A DNA stretch of 64,000 bases, from NCBI RefSeq assembly GCF_016907255.1, contig NZ_JAFBBQ010000001.1, forward strand, positions 1,240,001-1,304,000, written 5' to 3'. This DNA is from Microbacterium keratanolyticum. Lineage in GTDB: Bacteria > Actinomycetota > Actinomycetes > Actinomycetales > Microbacteriaceae. Below the pieces are notes generated by a model. It was not told the origin of the DNA and searched no databases. It saw nothing but the letters and a program-made list of their open reading frames with translations. Shown one piece after another: positions 57,355 to 64,000 of the stretch (position 1 is its first letter; every line of letters begins with the position of its first letter). The translations under genes and the position numbers were made by a program.

Positions 57355-57975
57355 CTACGGCAACAGGGTGAAGCCGGACTCGTATCGCGTCTTGCCGAGC
57401 GACGCCATCAGGATCTGCAGAAACCCCATCGCCTCCAGCTCGCGCGCACGGGTCAGCGGACCCACATCCACGGCCCGCATCCCCGCCGCTTCCACGAGTG
57501 CCGCGACCTGCACCTTCGCATCCGCATAGTCACCGGCGTAGAGCACCGTCGTGGGGGTCGTTCCGTTCGTGCCGCTCGTGAGCGTGTCGCCGAGATTGAC
57601 GTTGAACGCCTTCACGACGGCCGCTCCCACCGGGAGCAGGGCAGCGAGCTCTGCGGCCGTCGATGAGTCGGGGGGCGACATCAGCGCGTCGTTGGTCGAG
57701 AAGTCGATCGGGTTGCTGATGTCGATCGTCACCTTGTCTCGGAGCTGATCGCGATAGTGCTCCAGCACGCTCGGATACGCCCCGTAGGGCACGGCGAGCA
57801 CGACGAGATCACCCGTGATGTCGTCTCCCATGACGCTGTACTCGAACCGCGACCGCGCCGCCGAGGGGCTCTGCGCACTGCGCTTGATCATCTGAACACT
57901 CGCGCCCGCACGAAGCGCGACCTCGGCGATCGCCGCGCCCATCTTTCCGCTGCCGATGATGCTGATCGAAGTCAT
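57355..57975 (-). CDS. NADPH-dependent F420 reductase-like (NADP-binding) protein
   Basis: A 206-residue Rossmann-fold protein: SIIGSGKMGAAIAEVALRAG binds the dinucleotide, and the later VLAVPYGAYPSVLEHY and DISNPIDF segments match the F420H2:NADP oxidoreductase/ferric-reductase-like family. It overlaps the flavin monooxygenase gene by 4 nt, so it is the last gene of the aromatic-compound operon. It may supply reducing power or be a dehydrogenase; the cofactor is not certain. Confidence 0.87.
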   Translation of the reverse strand: MTSISIIGSGKMGAAIAEVALRAGASVQMIKRSAQSPSAARSRFEYSVMGDDITGDLVVLAVPYGAYPSVLEHYRDQLRDKVTIDISNPIDFSTNDALMSPPDSSTAAELAALLPVGAAVVKAFNVNLGDTLTSGTNGTTPTTVLYAGDYADAKVQVAALVEAAGMRAVDVGPLTRARELEAMGFLQILMASLGKTRYESGFTLLP

Positions 57976-59192
57976 GCGAACTGAACCTTCCGGAATCGGG
58001 TGAGTGCCTGCTCGGCCACCTTCTGCGCGTCGTAGTCGAACACCGTGCTGCGACGGAAGTCACGACCGACGCGGATGTCGGCGTCGCGCTTGTCCAGGTC
58101 GGCGAACTCGTACTGCGCATCGAACATGGCGCCGGCGCGACGCGAGCCGTGCTGCAGGATCGCCGTGCGCTGCATCCGCACTGCGGTGTAGCGCCGGAAC
58201 GCCTCCGGGATGTCCGCGATCTCGTCCGCGGCGGCGAGGAAGGTGGCCAGCGCCATGCTGTCTTCGATCGCCTGATTCACTCCCTGTCCCTGATGCGGCA
58301 GCATCGTGTGCGCCGCATCGCCGAGCAGTGTGATGGCTCCACGCGACCAGTTCGTGAGCGGGTCGTGATCGAACAGCCCCCACCAGAAGGTCTTGTCGAT
58401 CTGTCGGATGAAGTGCTGCAGCTTCGGATCCCACTGGTCGCCCGCGAACTCGGCGGCCAGCTCGCTCACCTCTGCGGGTCCCGACCACGGCCCGTTGAGG
58501 GGGCGGTCGCTGGGGATTCCGGCGACGAAGTTGAAGAGCTTGCGTTGCTGCAGGGGGTAGGCCATGAAGTGCCGTCGATCGCCCATCCACACCTGGCTGA
58601 TCATCGGCCAGTCCTCGGGCAGCAGCGACGCATCGACCACACCGCGGTAGACGATGTACCCGGAGTACACCGGCTCCGGGTGCTGCCCCACGGCCTGACG
58701 CACCACGGAGTGGATGCCATCCGCACCGATCACCGCGTCGAAGACGTCTTCGACACCGTTCTCGAACTCGACACGCACTCCCGCATCGACCGTCTCCACC
58801 GACGCCAGCCGATGGCCGAGTCGCACAACCTCAGCAGGCACGTTGCTGGCCAGAGCGTTGATGAGGTCGGGTCGATACATGCCGATGTTCTGGTAGTTCT
58901 TCGCCGAGTCCTCCCAGGCTGCGTCAGTGACGATCTCGCCCATCGCGTTCTGATAGACGCCGTGCCCGTCCGGCACCGCCCCCGCACTGCGGATCCCCTC
59001 GAGCACCCCGAGCCGGTCGAGCACACGTGCCGCGTTCGGCGCCACGGTGACTCCGGCTCCGACCTCACCCAGTTGGCTGGCCTGTTCGAAGACCGTGACC
59101 TGCACTCCGGCGATCTTCGTGAGGGCGATCGCCGCGGTGAGTCCGCCCATCCCTCCGCCGATGATCGCCACTCTGGCGTTCTGACTTACCAT
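57972..59192 (-). CDS. FAD-dependent aromatic monooxygenase (salicylate/3-hydroxybenzoate hydroxylase-like)
   Basis: A 406-residue class A flavoprotein monooxygenase. GxGxxG lies in VAIIGGGMGGLTAAIALTK. The DG motif is VIGADGIHSVVRQ, and the GD motif LLGDAAHTMLPHQGQG has the second FAD contact. The protein matches the salicylate 1-hydroxylase and 3-hydroxybenzoate 6-hydroxylase group that uses NAD(P)H and oxygen to hydroxylate phenolic acids. It follows an MHS-type organic acid transporter and overlaps the reductase gene. The exact substrate is unresolved, as no ring-cleavage gene is in the window. Confidence 0.92.
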   Translation of the reverse strand: MVSQNARVAIIGGGMGGLTAAIALTKIAGVQVTVFEQASQLGEVGAGVTVAPNAARVLDRLGVLEGIRSAGAVPDGHGVYQNAMGEIVTDAAWEDSAKNYQNIGMYRPDLINALASNVPAEVVRLGHRLASVETVDAGVRVEFENGVEDVFDAVIGADGIHSVVRQAVGQHPEPVYSGYIVYRGVVDASLLPEDWPMISQVWMGDRRHFMAYPLQQRKLFNFVAGIPSDRPLNGPWSGPAEVSELAAEFAGDQWDPKLQHFIRQIDKTFWWGLFDHDPLTNWSRGAITLLGDAAHTMLPHQGQGVNQAIEDSMALATFLAAADEIADIPEAFRRYTAVRMQRTAILQHGSRRAGAMFDAQYEFADLDKRDADIRVGRDFRRSTVFDYDAQKVAEQALTRFRKVQFA

Positions 59193-59249
59193 TTCCTACT
59201 CCTTGACTGAGCCGCAGGTCGCGACGGGTCGTGCGATGCGCGATGGGCG

Positions 59250-60641
59250 CTACTTCGTCTCCGCGAGTTGCGCGACGGGGGTGCGGGACGCGAAGATCGT
59301 GGCTCCCGTCGCCTGTTCCGCCTCGTGATCCGGGCCGAGCGGGATGCCGGAGCGATCACGCAGGCACAGGGTCGCGCCCGCTCCGAGCAGGGTGGCGAGA
59401 AGCAGGTAGCCGGAGACGGCGGCGGTCGTGCCGGTCGCTCCCAGCAGCATCTGCGCGATCATGGGCGCGAAGGCTCCGCCGAGGACGGCGCCGATCGCGT
59501 AGGTGATCGAGACACCGGAGAAGCGGACGGATGCCGGGAAGATCTCCGAGTACCACGCAGCCAGTGGCCCGTAGGTGAGGCCGAGGCCGGTCGAGATCAG
59601 CAGCAGCGCGAGGTAGAGCCCGGGCAGTCCGCCCTCGTCGACGAGCCAGAAGACGGGGAAGACGACGAGCGCCTGGATGCCGAAGCCGATGAGGAAGGTG
59701 TGACGCCGTCCGATCACATCGGCCAGGTAGCCGGCGATCAGTGTCGAGAAGAACCACACGGTGGCGGCGAAGACTGCCGCGACGAGCACAGCGGTCGTGT
59801 CGATGCTCTGCACGTTGATCGCGTAGTTGTTGAGGAAGCCACCCGTGGTCATGTAGCCGAGCGTGCCGTTGCCGACGAACACGAGCGCCGCGAGGATCAC
59901 GAGATGCCAGTAGCGCTTGAAGAGCGTCACGATCGGCAGGCGCGCCTGCTTGCCGCGCTTGGCGATCTCTTCGAAGACCGGGCTCTCCGAGACCGAACGG
60001 CGGATGACGAAGCCGATCACGATCAGCACGGCGCTGAGGAGGAAGGGCACGCGCCACCCCCACTCGAGGTAGGCCGCACCGGGAGAGATGACGCCGGTCA
60101 TGAGCGCGGTCACCCCCGACGCGAGCAGGAATCCGAGCGGCACACCCAGCTGCGGCCACGACCCGGCGCGCCCGCGGCGATCAGCAGGTGCGTGTTCGAC
60201 GGCCATCAGGACCGCCCCGCCCCACTCTCCACCGGCGGAAAGCCCCTGCAGGATGCGCAGCAGCAACAGCAGCACGGGTGCCAGGATGCCGATCTGCGCG
60301 TACGTGGGCAGCACGCCGATCAGCGTGGTCGCCGCGCCCATGAGCACAAGCGTTGCGACCAGCATCGCCTTGCGCCCGATGATGTCACCGAAGTGACCGG
60401 CGAGGAAGGCTCCGAGCGGGCGGAACAGGAAGGAGATTCCGACCGTGGCGAAGGAGAGCAGGAGCGCGATCTCCTTGCCGGCGGGCTGGAAGAACAACTG
60501 AGCGAACACGAGCCCTGCGGTCGTGGCGTAGATGAAGAAGTCGTACCACTCGATCGTGGTGCCGATGATCGTCGCGAAGGCGATCCGGCGCAAGGATGCT
60601 GGCGCAGCAGCGGAAGAGGTCATCTGTGTCCCTAACGTCAT
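59250..60641 (-). CDS. MHS-family MFS transporter (organic/aromatic acid:H+ symporter)
   Basis: A 463-residue major facilitator with twelve predicted helices. It has GTTIEWYDFFIYATTAGLVF at helix one and the helix 2-3 motif GHFGDIIGRKAMLV, both typical of the metabolite:H+ symporter group (ShiA, ProP, benzoate-type). RILQGLSAGGEWGGAVLMAV is also characteristic. AGGGGG precedes the ATG at 60641, chosen over upstream in-frame codons. It is the first gene of the operon with the monooxygenase and reductase, divergent from a LysR gene. Confidence 0.92.
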   Translation of the reverse strand: MTLGTQMTSSAAAPASLRRIAFATIIGTTIEWYDFFIYATTAGLVFAQLFFQPAGKEIALLLSFATVGISFLFRPLGAFLAGHFGDIIGRKAMLVATLVLMGAATTLIGVLPTYAQIGILAPVLLLLLRILQGLSAGGEWGGAVLMAVEHAPADRRGRAGSWPQLGVPLGFLLASGVTALMTGVISPGAAYLEWGWRVPFLLSAVLIVIGFVIRRSVSESPVFEEIAKRGKQARLPIVTLFKRYWHLVILAALVFVGNGTLGYMTTGGFLNNYAINVQSIDTTAVLVAAVFAATVWFFSTLIAGYLADVIGRRHTFLIGFGIQALVVFPVFWLVDEGGLPGLYLALLLISTGLGLTYGPLAAWYSEIFPASVRFSGVSITYAIGAVLGGAFAPMIAQMLLGATGTTAAVSGYLLLATLLGAGATLCLRDRSGIPLGPDHEAEQATGATIFASRTPVAQLAETK

Positions 60642-60705
60642 TGTTTCCCCCTGCGGCAGAGGGGTGTGGGAATCGGGTGTTCTTATCGTCCTCGACAGCA
60701 CTCTG

Positions 60706-60722
60706 CGTGTAAATCACGGTTA
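60706..60722. promoter_or_regulatory. LysR-type binding site candidate in the MFS/LysR divergent region
   Basis: CGTG-TAAAT-CACG (60706-60718) overlaps TAAATCACGGTTA, a T-N11-A box with TAA/TTA ends (60710-60722). It lies between the divergent MFS and LysR genes. Confidence 0.5.
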
Positions 60723-60772
60723 TCCGCAGATATAGTTCGATCAGACAGAAGAACTCTGCCGGGAGGAGGGCA

Positions 60773-61705
60773 ATGGCGGACGTCAGCCTGCGACAGTTGG
60801 AGCTGTTCGCTGCGCTCCCCGACTTCACCACCCTCAGCGCGGCCGCCGCGCACCTGCACATCTCGGAGTCCGCGCTTTCGCAGGCGGTCACGAGCCTTGA
60901 GAAGGCTGTGGGTGAGCAGTTGTGCGTCCGTCGCAAGGCGCGCGGCCTGACTCTGACTCCCGCCGGGCAGCGCTTCGCCGAGCAGGCGCGGAAGATCATC
61001 GCCGATACGCAGGAGCTCGTCCTGGGCGCCGGCGACGGGACGGAACTCCGCGGCCCGGTGAAGCTCGGCTGCTACTCCAGTTTCGCCACGAACGTCGTGC
61101 CCGAGCTTCTGGAAGGATTCCCGAAGAAGCATCCGGGAGTGCGCATCGAGATCACCGTCGGCACGAACGAAGAGCTGCTCTCGGCCCTCGACTCGGGGCA
61201 CCTCGATGTGGCGCTCGTCTTCGACGTGTCGCTGCCGGTCGGGTACCGCCGCCGCAAGATCTACGCGACCGAGCTCGAAGTGCATCTGCATCCCGACCAC
61301 CCGCTGGCCGCGTCCCGCACGGTCGACCTCGCAGAACTCGCCGACGAGCCGTGCATTCTGTACGACGCGACCCCGGGCACCCGAAACGTCACGGATGCCT
61401 TCGCCGCGCGCGGTCTGGAGCCACGCATCGTGACGAAGGTGCCGCAGATCAGTCTCGTGCAAGCCCTGGTCGGACGCGGCGTGGGCTACGGATTGCTGAT
61501 GTCCCGGCCCAACATCCTCCCGATGAGCACGGAGGGTCGACCGGTCGTCATCCTGCCACTCGATCCCCCGGTCACGCTCTCGCATGTCGTGGGGCTCTGG
61601 CCTGCAGACATGTCACTCACCCCGCGCGCATCCGCCCTGCTCGACTTCGCGGTCGAGAAGCTCGGCGGGTACGGGCGGCCTGACGCCATCCCGCCCTCGC
61701 AGTAG
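60773..61705 (+). CDS. LysR-family transcriptional regulator
   Basis: A 310-residue regulator. The helix-turn-helix is LRQLELFAALPDFTTLSAAA, AHLHISESALSQAVTSLEKA. The effector domain starts near residue 90 (GPVKLGCYSSFATNVVPELL). GGGAGGAGG precedes the ATG. It is divergent from the MHS transporter/monooxygenase operon, which it probably activates in response to an aromatic acid (inferred). It converges on the AarF gene with 6 nt between them. Confidence 0.93.
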   Translation: MADVSLRQLELFAALPDFTTLSAAAAHLHISESALSQAVTSLEKAVGEQLCVRRKARGLTLTPAGQRFAEQARKIIADTQELVLGAGDGTELRGPVKLGCYSSFATNVVPELLEGFPKKHPGVRIEITVGTNEELLSALDSGHLDVALVFDVSLPVGYRRRKIYATELEVHLHPDHPLAASRTVDLAELADEPCILYDATPGTRNVTDAFAARGLEPRIVTKVPQISLVQALVGRGVGYGLLMSRPNILPMSTEGRPVVILPLDPPVTLSHVVGLWPADMSLTPRASALLDFAVEKLGGYGRPDAIPPSQ

Positions 61706-61711
61706 GCGCGG

Positions 61712-63388
61712 CTACCTCCGCCCGATCCCCGCGAACAGCACGTATCCGAGCGGCACGACGGATCCGACCATGAGCAGCGTCCCCACGACAGGGTTGACGC
61801 CCACCAGGAGCGCACCTCCGACGAGCAGACCTGCGAACACGACGGCACCGACGGCCCGCCGCACGAGGCGGATCAGCCAGTCCATCCGCCTCTCCAATCG
61901 GGAGAGGTCGAACGTGAGCGTGCCCTCTTCGAGCCGATCGACGACGCCATCGATGCGCTGCGGCAGTCGCCAGGCGACCCCGGCGGTGGCCATCGCCTCC
62001 TGAGCGAAGTCACGCACCATGTTGCCGCTCTCGTCGCGCAGCAGCTGTGCCGCGTAAGGCTCGACGGCATCCCAGACATTGAAGTCCGGGTCCAGCGAGC
62101 TGCACAGACCGGACGTCAGCGAGACGGCTCGCATGAGCAGCAGGAATCCCTCCGGGAACTGAAACGGCAGACCGCGGACGACATCGCCGAACTCGTTGCC
62201 GAAGTCGCGGAACTCGCGCGGGTCGACCGCGCTCATCTCCGCGAAACCCATGCCGCCGAAGCGCGCGAAGAGGTGCGTCACCGCCTTCTCGAACTCGCGG
62301 GTGTCGGCGCTCGGCAGCAGTGCACCCACTCCCTTGACGCCCTCGATCAGACGGCGGCTGTCGCGTGCCGCGAGCGCGATCACGATCGTGCGCAGCCCCT
62401 CGCGGATGCCGGATGGAACCTCGCCCATCATGCCGAAGTCGATGAAGGTGAGGCGCCAGCCCGCAGCATCCGGAGTCACGAAGACGTTGCCCGGGTGCGG
62501 ATCGGCGTGGAAGAAGCCGTGCCGGAAGATCTGCTCGAACATGGCCTCAGCGAACGCCGTCGCGACCTCGGCGGGGTCGATTCCGGCAGCCCGCAGTGCC
62601 ACGGCGTCATTGACCTTGATCGCCGTCACATCCGACAGGGTGAGCACGCGTCGAGTGCTGCGCTCCCACGCGATCTGCGGAGCGGCCACGCGCGGATCGG
62701 CGGCGAAGTTCTCGGCAAAGCGCTCGGCGCTGGCGGCCTCGTGCAGGTAGTCGATCTCTTCGCGGGTGGTCTGCGCGAACTCCTCCATGAGGGCCGGAGC
62801 ATCGACCTTGTCGGACACGAGGCGGATGCGACTCAGCCACCGCCCGACGCGCCGCAGTGCGTCCAGGTCGACCTCGACGATCTCCTCGATACCCGGACGC
62901 TGCACCTTGACCACGACGTCTTCGAAGCCGGCGTCCGCGGCGACGTCGGCGGAGAGCCGGGCGCGATGCGCCTGACCGAGGGATGCTGCGGCGAGCGGCA
63001 CCTCTTCGAAGAAGTCGTACGCCTGCGACAGCAGGATGCCGAGTTCTTCTTCCGCGCGGCGCTGGATGGCCGCGAACGGCTCTGCAGGCACCTCGTCCTG
63101 CAGATCTTCCAGCGTGCGCGTGACCTCGGGTGGCAGCACGTCGAGCCGTGATGACAGAAACTGCCCGACCTTGATCATGAGTCCGCCGAGGTCGACCGCC
63201 AGCACGCGAAAGCGCTCGGCCATCCGCCGGAGCCGTTCGGGTCGCGAGCGCTCCGAGACGCCCGCCATCCCCAGGCGCGGCAGAGCCATCTCGAACCACC
63301 AGAGCTGCACGAGCTGCCGCATCGCGAAACGCAGGATCCTTCGGTAGCGGGCGCGGTGAGGGCGGATGCTGCGCGCAGCGTCGTTCAC
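61712..63388 (-). CDS. AarF/UbiB-family atypical kinase
   Basis: A 558-residue ABC1/ADCK-family protein. The KxGQ motif is present as IKVGQFLSSRLDVLP. Nucleotide-site segments follow: VVVKVQRPG, GFFHADPHPGN (catalytic loop) and LTFIDFGMMG. Two hydrophobic segments close the C-terminus (VRRAVGAVVFAGLLVGGALL and the final LLMVGSVVPLGYVLFAGIG). UbiB relatives support quinone biosynthesis or lipid homeostasis; the role in Actinobacteria is open. The start is GTG, with GGGGAGGG 8 nt upstream. Confidence 0.93.
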   Translation of the reverse strand: MNDAARSIRPHRARYRRILRFAMRQLVQLWWFEMALPRLGMAGVSERSRPERLRRMAERFRVLAVDLGGLMIKVGQFLSSRLDVLPPEVTRTLEDLQDEVPAEPFAAIQRRAEEELGILLSQAYDFFEEVPLAAASLGQAHRARLSADVAADAGFEDVVVKVQRPGIEEIVEVDLDALRRVGRWLSRIRLVSDKVDAPALMEEFAQTTREEIDYLHEAASAERFAENFAADPRVAAPQIAWERSTRRVLTLSDVTAIKVNDAVALRAAGIDPAEVATAFAEAMFEQIFRHGFFHADPHPGNVFVTPDAAGWRLTFIDFGMMGEVPSGIREGLRTIVIALAARDSRRLIEGVKGVGALLPSADTREFEKAVTHLFARFGGMGFAEMSAVDPREFRDFGNEFGDVVRGLPFQFPEGFLLLMRAVSLTSGLCSSLDPDFNVWDAVEPYAAQLLRDESGNMVRDFAQEAMATAGVAWRLPQRIDGVVDRLEEGTLTFDLSRLERRMDWLIRLVRRAVGAVVFAGLLVGGALLVGVNPVVGTLLMVGSVVPLGYVLFAGIGRR

Positions 63389-63439
63389 GCGGACAGCCCT
63401 CCCCTCACCGGCCGACATCCGCGGATCGTCGAGAGCGGT

Positions 63440-64000
63440 TCACGCGTCAGCCAGGATGGCGTACAGCTTACGACGCGCGTCGTCGAGGACGGCAGCGGCC
63501 TTTTCGATCTGCTCGGGGGTGCCGGTGCGGGCGACCTGTGCGGCGGCTCCCGCGAGGTCGGCACCCGACTTCGCGAGCGCCGTGTGCTTGAACGCAGTGC
63601 GAGAGCCGGATGCCTCCCAGGGGGCGGGCTCTTCCGCGGCAGCATCCGCAGTCTCCTGCCCTGCCTCGGTGAGCGAGTAGGTCTTGCGACCGCCGCGTTC
63701 TTCTGCCGTGATCAGCCCTTCATCGGCGAGGAGCTGCAGGGTGGGGTAGACCGAGCCCGCACTCGGCTTCCACGTGCCACCGCTGCGCTCTTCGATCTCG
63801 TGAATGATCTGGTAGCCGTGCATCGGCCCTTCGGCGAGCAGGCTGAGCACCGCCGTGCGCACGTCGCCACGCGCCATCCGCGTGGGTCCGGTGCGCTGCT
63901 CGAACGCGGAGCGCAGCTGATCCATGACCTCGAAGATCGCCGCCGCGGGGCGACGGAAGTCGGGGCCGCCAGTGGGCCCGCCGCTCGATCCGCCGAACGG
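63440..64000 (-). CDS. PadR-family transcriptional regulator (5' end cut by window)
   Basis: The winged-helix PadR domain is complete: RTAVLSLLAEGPMHGYQIIH, then WKPSAGSVYPTLQLLADEGL. A C-terminal helical dimerisation region reads PEQIEKAAAVLDDARRKLYA. The frame is open to the window edge, encoding a Gly/Pro-rich leader (FGGSSGGPTGGPDFRR) before the ATG at 63925. Such Gly-rich leaders are common on PadR proteins of this group, so the true start is probably beyond the window; without it the product would be 161 residues. It is read in the same direction as the AarF gene, 51 nt before it. Confidence 0.88.
   Translation of the reverse strand, partial: PFGGSSGGPTGGPDFRRPAAAIFEVMDQLRSAFEQRTGPTRMARGDVRTAVLSLLAEGPMHGYQIIHEIEERSGGTWKPSAGSVYPTLQLLADEGLITAEERGGRKTYSLTEAGQETADAAAEEPAPWEASGSRTAFKHTALAKSGADLAGAAAQVARTGTPEQIEKAAAVLDDARRKLYAILADA

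Noticed and set aside
1-64000. Search by eye for tRNA, rRNA, transposase and integrase genes.
   Set aside because: No convincing cloverleaf, rRNA segment or transposase/integrase motif (such as a DDE catalytic set or a tyrosine recombinase RHRY set) was seen; a covariance search would be needed to exclude small RNAs.

Overview
The window is high-GC DNA (GC-rich third codon positions, frequent GCATCC/GGATGC strings, many leaderless start codons) carrying actinobacterial gene families throughout: a LAL-type LuxR regulator, PucR, a DUF3516 helicase, a permease fused to an ABC ATPase, and an LATTG sorting signal. It most resembles a chromosome of Microbacteriaceae, probably Microbacterium; this is inferred from style and gene content, not from a marker gene. 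No tRNA, rRNA, CRISPR array or transposase gene was seen.

Layout. 1-5873: a sugar-uptake locus with two MalF/MalG-type permeases, a GH35 beta-galactosidase and a divergent LacI regulator, interrupted by an AbiEi/PD-(D/E)XK-like gene lying between two copies of a 65-bp palindrome. 5885-13226: a cupredoxin lipoprotein, a LAL regulator broken by an in-frame amber codon and preceded by a coupled 71-aa protein, an HNH nuclease, two membrane proteins, YjdM and an AlkD-like protein. 13230-16707: a GGDEF/EAL divergent pair next to a processive GT2 glycosyltransferase coupled to a small membrane protein, a likely c-di-GMP and exopolysaccharide module. 16796-21439: a TetR, NCS1 permease, DUF917 and hydantoinase operon. 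21560-25709: a DUF3516 helicase, an AraC remnant and a zinc-ribbon SDR.

25885-39268 is the most striking region: a PucR regulator, a peptide ABC transporter, a fused S9/S12 double hydrolase, an M20 deacylase, a GNAT acyltransferase and an N-acylamino acid racemase, nearly all overlapping or tightly spaced. The set matches the known N-succinylation route for converting D- to L-amino acids, with uptake and peptide hydrolysis attached. Tandem PucR-type operators precede it, and the whole island is bracketed by two more copies of the 65-bp palindrome.

39420-46467: a protealysin-like M4 protease with its emfourin-type inhibitor, RNase HI, a VOC protein, two small unknowns, a GntR regulator, an ArsR/SRPBCC pair and an LATTG-anchored protein. 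46496-52270: a 1924-aa secreted PHP/metallophosphatase with three GLUG modules. 52340-56016: a LysR regulator divergent from a MesX (DUF1852), MesD and flavin reductase operon for folate-independent methionine synthesis. 56035-64000: a PPOX-fold protein, a kinase-like protein, an MHS transporter/flavin monooxygenase/reductase operon with a divergent LysR, an AarF/UbiB kinase and a PadR regulator cut by the window edge.

Two sequence-level themes recur. Four 65-bp palindromes share length and layout, with covarying arms. A -10-like hexamer also lies exactly 6-7 nt before at least ten start codons, which suggests abundant leaderless mRNAs.
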